From NCBI GenBank assembly GCA_034430175.1, contig DAOUFI010000030.1, positions 1 through 28,164 on the forward strand: DNA of 28,164 bases, given 5' to 3'. The notes under the pieces are model-generated. The model saw only the letters and a program-made list of their open reading frames with translations, did no database searches and had not been told where the DNA came from. Each line of letters opens with the position of its first letter. Positions within the stretch are counted from its first letter, which is position 1. The translations under genes and the position numbers were made by a program. Below are positions 8,523-15,077 of the stretch, in pieces. The stretch comes from UBA6107 sp034430175. GTDB taxonomy: Bacteria; Chloroflexota; Anaerolineae; Anaerolineales; Anaerolineaceae.

Positions 8523-8557
8523 TAAAAAAAATCTGGCAGGCCTTTCGACCTGCCAGA
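8523..8557 (-). terminator. Intra-operon terminator between phnD and phnC
   Basis: On the minus strand the perfect 9-bp stem TCTGGCAGG / CCTGCCAGA with an 8-base loop is followed directly by eight T residues. It sits 13 bases after the phnD stop and 45 bases before phnC. It probably acts as a partial terminator, raising binding-protein output over the ATPase and permease. Confidence 0.85.
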
Positions 8558-8570
8558 AAGGCGATCTATT

Positions 8571-9536
8571 CTATTTTACCAGAGAAGCAGGATCGACACC
8601 TGCGTCTTTCAACGTCTGAGCGAACTCATCGTAGAAAGTGGTATCGATGGCGACGAGGCCATTGATGTTGTAGAGGTCTTTGAGATAGGTCTTGCCAGTC
8701 TCATCTTCAGACATCTTCAACAAAGCGGCAACAATCTTGGCTTTCAATTCGGGATCGAAATTCTTGACGAATTGAACACCATCGTTGGGGATCGCAAGAG
8801 TATCGTAGAAGGGAACAACCTTGGTGGCGATATCAGGATAGGTCGAAGCCAGGTCAGCAGATGCATCGGTCATGACATTGATGTAAGTCACGCCAGCATC
8901 GCAGTCGCCATTGTAAACGGCGATGGCAACATTGTTGTGTGAACCGGCGTTGGTGGCGGTGATGTCGGTATCAGGATTGATGCCGTTGGCCGCGAGGATG
9001 ATCCTCGGCACGATGTAACCAGAGGTAGAGTTCGGGTCTACGAAGCAGAAGGTCTTCCCCTTCAAATCGGCAAGGGTTTTAATGCCTGAATCTGCTTTGG
9101 CGATGAACTGGCCGCGATAGTACGGTTGCATGGTACCTGCCAGATCTTTATCCGGGCTGATGTCATTCACCGCGAGTTTGCGGACGACAGCCAACGCGGG
9201 CTCGATGCCGTATTTGGATTCAGCCAGCAGAACCGAGAAGGTATTCAAGAAACCGATCTGAGCCTTATTCGCGCCCATAGCTTCGATTGAAGCTGCGAAG
9301 CTGGTGCCAACTTCAATCTTGAAGGACAATCCTGTCTCAGCGCTCAACCAGTCAGCGATCTCCTGCCCGGCAGTAGTGATCTTGCCAGTATCACCAGACG
9401 GGACAAAGGTAATCACACAAGGATTATCCGTGGTGCCGCAGGTCACCGTCTTTGCCGATGTCTTCCCGCATGCGCTTAGTAGCATTGAACTTATGATGAT
9501 CACCGAGATCAAAACGAACAAAATTCTTTTTTTCAC
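8571..9536 (-). CDS. phnD: PhnD-type substrate-binding lipoprotein
   Basis: A 321-residue periplasmic-binding-protein-like lipoprotein. The signal sequence ends in the lipobox LSAC, with Cys23 as lipidation site. The body shows FVPSGDTGK near the start, DPNSTSGYIVPR in the middle and AGSHNNVAIAVYNGDCDAG after it, the pattern of the PhnD/PtxB group. It delivers substrate to the fused permease. GTG at 9536 is chosen because GGAGGAGAG lies just upstream; the longer frame from 9557 would place that ribosome site inside the coding region. No C-P lyase, phosphonatase or phosphite dehydrogenase gene is in the window, so the substrate stays open. Confidence 0.9.
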   Translation of the reverse strand: MKKRILFVLISVIIISSMLLSACGKTSAKTVTCGTTDNPCVITFVPSGDTGKITTAGQEIADWLSAETGLSFKIEVGTSFAASIEAMGANKAQIGFLNTFSVLLAESKYGIEPALAVVRKLAVNDISPDKDLAGTMQPYYRGQFIAKADSGIKTLADLKGKTFCFVDPNSTSGYIVPRIILAANGINPDTDITATNAGSHNNVAIAVYNGDCDAGVTYINVMTDASADLASTYPDIATKVVPFYDTLAIPNDGVQFVKNFDPELKAKIVAALLKMSEDETGKTYLKDLYNINGLVAIDTTFYDEFAQTLKDAGVDPASLVK

Positions 9537-9610
9537 TTCTCTCCTCCTCCATAACATATGTTGACGATTCGCGTTCTTAAACGCAGATTAATCATATATC
9601 AGAAGAATTC

Positions 9611-9633
9611 AAAAGGCAAGCAAGGAGCCTGCC
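9611..9633 (-). terminator. Terminator downstream of the DegV gene
   Basis: On the minus strand GGCAGGC pairs with GCTTGCC (one mismatch) across a five-base loop and runs into TTTTG. It lies 27 bases after the DegV stop and separates that gene from the phn operon. Confidence 0.65.
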
Positions 9634-9660
9634 TCTTGTCTTAAAATTAGTGCCAGATCA

Positions 9661-10518
9661 CTACTCTTCGGAATAACCACATAATGCTAAAGCATGTGGT
9701 CCCGTATGAACCCCCAAAACAGGCGAAACAATACTCACAATCAGCTCTACCGGATGGAATTCTTCCTTCACTCTGGTAGCAAGTTTTTCAGCTTCTTCCA
9801 GTGCCGCGTTATGCAGCACAGTGATGTGTAGCGGTTTGGTAGTATCAACCATTCTAAAGAAACTCTCGTATAGTTTTTCAATTGCCTGTGATCGCGTTCG
9901 AGAGATTGGGCCAGGTTCCACCGTCCCCAAATCATGATTGACACGGATCTGTGGCTTTATCTTCAATACACCAGAAAGCAATCGTGCTGCACCGGCGATC
10001 CTGCCTCCCTGAAAAAGGTAATCCAACGATTCAAGGATAATGTGATAGTGCAAATTTCGGCGCACTTTTTCACACGCTTCCATTATCTGTTCCACATTAC
10101 CGCCATTTTCACGTTCTCGTGCGGCAGCCAGCACCTGCCAGCCCAGACTCATGGAATTCGATTTAGAGTCCACGATATGCACCGGTAGATCAAAACTTTC
10201 GGCAGCTGTTCGAGCAGAACCAATCGTTCCGCTCATGGCACTACTGATAACGACGGCGATGATTTCATTGGCGCCATCGGATCGGGCCTTTTCAAAAATG
10301 TGTAAAAATTCCGCAGGAGCAGGTTGAGAGGTGGTTGGTAGCGGTTCATTAATCGTCAATTTCTCATAAAATTCCTGAGGTGATATATCAGCACCATCCA
10401 GGTATTGTTTGTCTCCCCAATAAATGGTCAGAGGAACGACATAGATATTGTATTTTTGACGCAATTCCAGCGGGATATCGTTTGTGCTGTCTGTAACAAT
10501 GGCTATGTTATTTGACAT
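9661..10518 (-). CDS. DegV family fatty-acid-binding protein
   Basis: A 285-residue DegV protein, the usual length. The N-terminal VTDSTNDIP, the TTSQPAP segment, SSAMSGT and VDSKSNSMSLGW match the lipid-binding pocket motifs of the family. Members bind a fatty acid, and FakB-type members pass it to a fatty acid kinase for phospholipid synthesis; which role applies here is not shown by the sequence. ATG at 10518 has a GAGAGAAG ribosome site just upstream, while the in-frame ATG at 10530 has none. It appears to be a single-gene unit with its own promoter and terminator. Confidence 0.93.
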   Translation of the reverse strand: MSNNIAIVTDSTNDIPLELRQKYNIYVVPLTIYWGDKQYLDGADISPQEFYEKLTINEPLPTTSQPAPAEFLHIFEKARSDGANEIIAVVISSAMSGTIGSARTAAESFDLPVHIVDSKSNSMSLGWQVLAAARERENGGNVEQIMEACEKVRRNLHYHIILESLDYLFQGGRIAGAARLLSGVLKIKPQIRVNHDLGTVEPGPISRTRSQAIEKLYESFFRMVDTTKPLHITVLHNAALEEAEKLATRVKEEFHPVELIVSIVSPVLGVHTGPHALALCGYSEE

Positions 10519-10541
10519 GTCTTCTCTCATTTTTTTGTAGC

Positions 10542-10569
10542 ATTATAAATATCAACAAACAGAAGTCCA
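10542..10569 (-). promoter_or_regulatory. Probable DegV promoter
   Basis: A perfect TATAAT (10547-10542) with TGGACT (10569-10564) as a -35 at 16-base spacing reads toward the DegV gene, whose ATG is 24 bases after the -10. Confidence 0.45.
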
Positions 10570-10631
10570 TGTGCCATTGGATAGATTTATGGGCAAATAA
10601 ATTAGAAATGAATAATTGGGAGCTTATAACA

Positions 10632-10656
10632 AACAACCAGCTTTTGGCTGGTTGTT
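10632..10656 (-). terminator. Terminator after the zinc-ribbon membrane protein gene
   Basis: AACAACCAGC pairs with GCTGGTTGTT (10 bp, five-base loop). On the minus strand it is followed by TTGTTATAAG. It lies eight bases after the stop of the upstream gene. Confidence 0.75.
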
Positions 10657-10663
10657 TTCGTCT

Positions 10664-11248
10664 CTACTTCTCATTCGATCTCATAGCCAGATAACCATTC
10701 AACTCTGCGAGCGGAATCGCCTCGCCCTTTTTTACGTCAAAGACGACATTATCAGCAGAACAGTAGTAAAGCTTCATCCAAACACCGACAGCCTTTTCGA
10801 CCAAGTCTTTGGAACCCATTTCTTTGGATTTGATTGCTTCATATCTACCCATAATCTGTTTACGGAAAACAAAATACAAACCATAGCCAACAACAACCAT
10901 TAGTACCATATACCAAAATACTTCGTGATTATTGTTAAATATTTGGTTTAAGAAATAGACACTGATAAAGGCAAGCGCAACCGCTACCCAATCGGGATTG
11001 ATCGTTCGGGTTCCTTGAGCCCCTCCTTCAGGGGGTTTAAACGCCTGGACTACATTTCGGTAGTAATCTTCATCACTTTCCTTCTTTAACCGCTCTTCTG
11101 GAGCCTCCGCTTTTAATTTATCAATTACTGGGGTTTCGGCAGCATCTTTATGTTTTAAGTGCATCAAGCTTTCCAGGTAAAGTTGGCTTACTTTGTAGAC
11201 ATGTTCTTCACTTCCACATTTCGGACACACGATTGCTTTTGCAGTCAT
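10664..11248 (-). CDS. Zinc-ribbon membrane protein, unknown function
   Basis: A 194-residue protein that starts with a CPKCGSE knuckle (Cys8, Cys11), followed by a charged linker (about residues 30-75) and two closely spaced membrane helices (about 88-108 and 112-130). The C-terminal soluble part contains VWMKLYYCSADNVVFD, which may complete a second half-knuckle. No function is recognised. ATG at 11248 is preceded by GAGGAGAAAT; the frame is open further upstream, but that extension would overlap the neighbour gene. It begins 8 bases after the stop of the preceding small membrane protein, so the two are co-transcribed and probably work together. Confidence 0.8.
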   Translation of the reverse strand: MTAKAIVCPKCGSEEHVYKVSQLYLESLMHLKHKDAAETPVIDKLKAEAPEERLKKESDEDYYRNVVQAFKPPEGGAQGTRTINPDWVAVALAFISVYFLNQIFNNNHEVFWYMVLMVVVGYGLYFVFRKQIMGRYEAIKSKEMGSKDLVEKAVGVWMKLYYCSADNVVFDVKKGEAIPLAELNGYLAMRSNEK

Positions 11249-11256
11249 ATTTCTCC

Positions 11257-11598
11257 TCAACCGACACCAAACGCCATTGAAAGGATACCAAGCAAAACAG
11301 GAATCCACCAATAATCGAAATTTCCAATCTTTAATCCAAAATATTTTACACATGCTCCTGCCATGAGCATGATGATGCCCGCACCCATCAACCACCAATT
11401 CCTAACCTGAACACCCAATTTGGAATATCGTACTTCGGGTTTCGTATTGGCGGTACTCTTTCTCTTACTTAATTTCGCGCTTACCTGCGCATACTGGTAC
11501 CTGGCCTGCTTGATCCGCTGGCGCTGGATGATGATCAATCGCAGATAAAAGATCAGAACCGCAACAATGATCACGATGGTGCCAATATCGTATCCCAT
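11257..11598 (-). CDS. Small membrane protein, unknown function
   Basis: A 113-residue protein with an N-terminal helix (about residues 6-26, GTIVIIVAVLIFYLRLIII), a basic cytoplasmic-type segment rich in R/K/Q (27-60) and two further helices near the C-terminus. No family is recognised. ATG at 11598 has AAGGA six bases upstream; an in-frame TTG at 11604 overlaps that ribosome site and is rejected as a start. It is the first gene of a two-gene unit with the zinc-ribbon protein, and a strong promoter lies just upstream. Confidence 0.75.
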   Translation of the reverse strand: MGYDIGTIVIIVAVLIFYLRLIIIQRQRIKQARYQYAQVSAKLSKRKSTANTKPEVRYSKLGVQVRNWWLMGAGIIMLMAGACVKYFGLKIGNFDYWWIPVLLGILSMAFGVG

Positions 11599-11643
11599 AA
11601 GCAATCCTTGTGTTAAATTTATTGTGATATATTACTTTGAAGC

Positions 11644-11672
11644 ATTATGGAAGAATGTCATACATTTGTCAA
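11644..11672 (-). promoter_or_regulatory. Strong sigma-70 type promoter for the membrane-protein pair
   Basis: Reading minus, a perfect TTGACA (11672-11667), a 17-base spacer and CATAAT (11649-11644) lie about 45 bases before the ATG at 11598. Confidence 0.7.
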
Positions 11673-11698
11673 TACTACTTGAAATTTCAACACATTAT

Positions 11699-11729
11699 TT
11701 GTATAAAAGATGTACCTTACATCTATAAT
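11699..11729 (+). promoter_or_regulatory. Promoter with operator-like palindrome upstream of the permease
   Basis: TTGTAT (11699-11704) and a perfect TATAAT (11724-11729) are separated by 19 bases. The spacer holds the inverted repeat AGATGT-ACCTT-ACATCT (11708-11724), which reaches the -10. A repressor bound there would block the promoter. It faces the permease gene, about 380 bases away. The spacing is slightly long, so activator dependence is possible. Confidence 0.45.
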
Positions 11730-12108
11730 TATCATAGAATAGCAGTTTTGTATAAATTCTTGGTTAACGCGCAACAACTAGCTAGATAAGCACCTAATGC
11801 TGATAACCTAACGAATCTTTTAATAAGGGCGTTTAACTGATGATATTGCCAAAAAGGCTTTCATGTTTTAAGACGATTTCTCGCATCCATTATGCCGTGA
11901 CGCCCAAAAAGGTTTCCCGTTGGTCAAAAATCCAATTGGAAACTTTTTTGTTTTCATACTTTCCTGCATGCGGAATAGCAACAATCTCCCATTCAGGTTT
12001 AAGGTGTTGTTGTTGCATGCCCAGACTAATTTCACGGAGGTGCCACTGAGATAAATCGTCAGCTGTTCGTGACCGTTCTTTTACCATCAAAAAAAAAGGA
12101 GTGAGAAT
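11730..12108 (+). other. Long leader region upstream of the permease
   Basis: No convincing gene is present. The 5' part contains GTTAACGC and GCGTTTAAC about 60 bases apart, which could close a stem. A purine-riboswitch core was looked for and not seen. Short frames on both strands (11840-12049 plus, 11890-12090 minus) lack ribosome sites. The permease ribosome site AAGGAG lies just before 12109. Confidence 0.4.
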
Positions 12109-13551
12109 ATGGCAAAAACTGCCGAAAAAAAGTCGAATGAATTAGTCGGCTACTTACCACAAGATGTACCACCTTTTGGCGCTCTGGTCAGTTTGGGTTT
12201 ACAGCAATTTCTGACCATGTTCCCCGCAACAGTGCTGGTGGCAGTCATTACCCACTTTGACATCAGTGTGACACTGACTGCATCAGGCATTGGCACGATC
12301 GTCGCCCTGTTGGTTTCAGGCCGCCGCATCCCTATGTACTATGGTTCATCCTTCAGTTATATCGCTGTAATTTTCACAGTGATGAACCAGTTTGCAGGCG
12401 ATTGCATGTCTCAACAAGGTATGATTTGCTATGAAGGCATTCGTGTGGTCCAGGTGGGTATTATCGGCACGGCGGTTGTCGAAATCCTCATTGGCCTCCT
12501 CATTATGGCTGTCGGTAAAGAAGCCCTTGACAAAGTACTGCCCCCAGTCATTACCGGTTCGATCGCGATCGTGATCGGTATTGCGCTTGCTGGTACCGCG
12601 CTTGCCGAAGCATCCTACAACTGGCCTGTCGCTTTTATCACCCTCTTCGCAACCATCGCATTCTCCGTTTACCTGCAGGGCAAAGGCCTCATCGGCATGC
12701 TACCAATTTTGCTGGGCGCCATCGTTGGTTGGGCTGTGGCTGCGATCTTCTGGCCTGATATTGTTAATATGTCTTACTTCCAGGCTGCCAAGTGGTTCGC
12801 GGTTCCTCACTTTACTCTCCCCAATTTTGCTGCTCCTGGTGTTTGGGGTTACGCCATCAGTATCGCGCTGATCGCTATTGCTACGGTTCCCGAATCGACT
12901 GCGCACCTGTATCAGATGAGCCTTTACATCGATCAGTTAGCAATCGAAGTTGGCAAGAAACCAGTTGAAATCAAGAAACTCATTGGTCTCAACCTGATCG
13001 CCGATGGTAGCGATGACCTCGTAGTTGGTTTCCTTGGCGGTTGCGCTGGAACAAATTACGGTGAAAATAACTCTCTGATGGCCATTACCCGCAACTACTC
13101 TGTCGCGGTCTTGATGGCAGCAGGCGTTATCGCCATCCTGTTGGGTTTCGTCGGTAAACTCGCCGGCGCAGTCCAATCACTGCCGACCCCAGTTGTTGGT
13201 GGTCTTTCCATCTACTTGTTCGGTGTCATCGGCATGCAGGGTGTTGCGCTTATCCAGAGCGAAAAGGTCAATCTGTTTGACCCCAGGCAATTGGCTGTTG
13301 GCGCGACCATTCTGGTACTTGGTATTGGTGGCCAGTTCTACAAATACATCAAAGCCGCTGATGCCAATTTGGATACCCCCGTCAACACCATCGGATACGG
13401 CGTATACGATATCTCGATCCCGGGTATCTTCCCGAATGGTATTCCGAATATCATCTTTGCTGCGCTCGTGGGTATTTTGCTTAACGCGGTCTTCCTCCTC
13501 ATCAAACCGTCATGGTTCGGTGTTAAGGAACGCATTAATGTTGCAGAATAA
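12109..13551 (+). CDS. NCS2 family uracil/xanthine-type nucleobase permease
   Basis: A 480-residue membrane transporter with about 14 hydrophobic segments. NCS2 signatures include GLQQFLTMFPATVLV near the N-terminus, VPESTAHLYQMS in the middle (the region of the substrate-binding acidic residue), AGTNYGENNSLMAITR (the NCS2 signature) and LPTPVVGG. The YGEN form and overall pattern are closer to uracil-type than to typical xanthine/urate carriers, but the substrate cannot be fixed from sequence alone. It should bring a nucleobase in by cation symport. AAGGAG precedes the ATG. It has its own terminator, but it stands just before the Mo hydroxylase genes, so its cargo is probably their substrate or precursor. 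Confidence 0.93.
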   Translation: MAKTAEKKSNELVGYLPQDVPPFGALVSLGLQQFLTMFPATVLVAVITHFDISVTLTASGIGTIVALLVSGRRIPMYYGSSFSYIAVIFTVMNQFAGDCMSQQGMICYEGIRVVQVGIIGTAVVEILIGLLIMAVGKEALDKVLPPVITGSIAIVIGIALAGTALAEASYNWPVAFITLFATIAFSVYLQGKGLIGMLPILLGAIVGWAVAAIFWPDIVNMSYFQAAKWFAVPHFTLPNFAAPGVWGYAISIALIAIATVPESTAHLYQMSLYIDQLAIEVGKKPVEIKKLIGLNLIADGSDDLVVGFLGGCAGTNYGENNSLMAITRNYSVAVLMAAGVIAILLGFVGKLAGAVQSLPTPVVGGLSIYLFGVIGMQGVALIQSEKVNLFDPRQLAVGATILVLGIGGQFYKYIKAADANLDTPVNTIGYGVYDISIPGIFPNGIPNIIFAALVGILLNAVFLLIKPSWFGVKERINVAE

Positions 13552-13569
13552 CCCTTAAAACAACCGAAG

Positions 13570-13603
13570 AATCCCTCCTTCTTAATCGGGGGAGGGATTT
13601 TTG
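13570..13603 (+). terminator. Terminator after the permease gene
   Basis: AATCCCTCC pairs with GGAGGGATT across a 12-base loop and is followed by TTTG. It separates the permease from the hydroxylase operon. Confidence 0.8.
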
Positions 13604-13655
13604 TCCGGTTTGCAGGTAATAAATTACCGCAAAATTTCTTCAGACTGGAGTTATT

Positions 13656-14549
13656 ATGATCAATCCACATCCAGGACTTCCAGAACTTCAATATTTTCGC
13701 CCGGGAACCCTGGCAGAAGCCAGTAAATTCCTGGCAGAGCACGAAGATACTTCCCGTCCCTTCTCGGGAGGAACTGATTGTTTTGTTCGATTGCGCGATG
13801 GAATTCTCAAGCTGGATTACCTTGTAGACGTCAAAGGATTGAAAGAAACACATGAGTTTTCCTTCGACGCGAAGAAGGGTTTAACCATCGGCGCAGCAAT
13901 CACCATGAATCGCATTGCATCAAACAATGATGTAGTCAATCATTACCCTGTCCTGGCTGAGGCAGCCGGAACAGTGGCAAGTTATCAATTACGCAACCGC
14001 GCGACAGTCATCGGCAACATTTGCAACGCTTCTCCTGCAGGAGATACGATTGGCGCGTGCATCGCTTATAATGGTGTTTTAAACGTCCATGGCATCTCCG
14101 GATTCCGCCAGATCCCCCTGAATTCATTCTTCCTGGCTCCTGGAAAAACGGTCCTTAAACCCGGCGATGTCGTAGTCTCAATATCATTGCCAATTCCTCC
14201 AGACCATTCGTTTGGGGTTTACAAGAAACTGGGTAGGAATACCATCGGTGATCTATCAATCGTTGGTGTTACTGTTTTGGGTTATCCTCAAAAAGATTCG
14301 GCTTCGGGTTATGGTTTCAGGATCGCTCTCGCTTCGGTAGCCCCGGTTCCATTTGAAGCGCACAAAGCGGAAGCAATTCTGGCAAAATCAAAGATCTCTG
14401 ATGAGGTCATCGCTGAAGCCGCGAAATCCGCCATGGACGAGATCAATCCGATCGATGACGTCCGTGGTTCAGCCCGATACCGCAAATATATGGTCAGAAA
14501 CTTGACTCGTGAAGCTATCACCGAGGTCTGGTATTCGATCAGCAAATAA
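13656..14549 (+). CDS. Molybdenum hydroxylase FAD subunit
   Basis: A 297-residue FAD-binding subunit of the xanthine dehydrogenase/CO dehydrogenase family (CoxM/XdhB type). FSGGTDCFVRLRDG (about residues 37-50) and RNRATVIGNICNASPAGDT (about 112-130) are the two FAD-contact motifs. It passes electrons between the iron-sulfur subunit and an acceptor, probably NAD or ferredoxin; which one is not visible. The ATG follows CTGGAG. It is first in the order FAD, 2Fe-2S, Mo, and the next start is 31 bases downstream. The substrate is set by the Mo subunit. Confidence 0.93.
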   Translation: MINPHPGLPELQYFRPGTLAEASKFLAEHEDTSRPFSGGTDCFVRLRDGILKLDYLVDVKGLKETHEFSFDAKKGLTIGAAITMNRIASNNDVVNHYPVLAEAAGTVASYQLRNRATVIGNICNASPAGDTIGACIAYNGVLNVHGISGFRQIPLNSFFLAPGKTVLKPGDVVVSISLPIPPDHSFGVYKKLGRNTIGDLSIVGVTVLGYPQKDSASGYGFRIALASVAPVPFEAHKAEAILAKSKISDEVIAEAAKSAMDEINPIDDVRGSARYRKYMVRNLTREAITEVWYSISK

Positions 14550-14580
14550 GGAATGCAATTGACTTATTTTGGAGGAACGC

Positions 14581-15045
14581 ATGGCTTTACAACAGATCAC
14601 AATCACAGTAAATGACCTCGTCGAAGTAGTGGACGTACCTCATAATATGACACTTCTGCAAATGCTACGGGAAAAACTTTCATTAACGGGAACAAAGAAC
14701 GGATGCACAGCCGGTGAGTGTGGTGCCTGTACCGTTTTAATGAATGGTGAACCCGTCAACAGTTGCATGGTACTCGCAGCTGAATGCGATGGTGCCAAGA
14801 TCACTACCGTCGAAGGCCTGGCGCGAGATGGTAAATTGAGTAAGGTTCAAGAAGCCATCATCAAAACCGGCGGAGTTCAGTGTGGCTTCTGTACACCTGG
14901 TATGCTGATCTCAGCGACAGCACTGCTTGATCGTAATCCGCATCCTACCGAACAGGAGATACGCCAGGCGATTGTCGGCAATCTCTGCCGGTGCACCGGT
15001 TACGTCCGCATCGTGGAAGCGATCAAAGAAGCAGCGAAAGCGTAA
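14581..15045 (+). CDS. Molybdenum hydroxylase 2Fe-2S subunit
   Basis: A 154-residue two-cluster iron-sulfur subunit. The plant-ferredoxin-like cluster uses Cys42, Cys47, Cys50 and Cys62 (NGCTAGECGACTV). The second, helical-domain cluster uses Cys101, Cys104, Cys136 and Cys138 (CGFCTPG and GNLCRCTGY). All eight ligands are present. It wires the molybdenum site to FAD. ATG at 14581 is chosen because GGAGGA at 14571-14576 is its ribosome site; an in-frame TTG at 14569 lies before it. Confidence 0.96.
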   Translation: MALQQITITVNDLVEVVDVPHNMTLLQMLREKLSLTGTKNGCTAGECGACTVLMNGEPVNSCMVLAAECDGAKITTVEGLARDGKLSKVQEAIIKTGGVQCGFCTPGMLISATALLDRNPHPTEQEIRQAIVGNLCRCTGYVRIVEAIKEAAKA

Positions 15046-15077
15046 TCTTCAGGCACAATCATCCAAGGAGCCAAATT

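Noticed and set aside
11890..12090. Minus-strand frame of 66 codons upstream of the permease
   Set aside because: No ribosome site, no recognised family, and it occupies the leader of the permease. It might be a decayed gene end, but nothing supports coding now.
11730..12108. Purine riboswitch before the nucleobase permease
   Set aside because: The conserved core and three-way junction pattern were looked for and not found.
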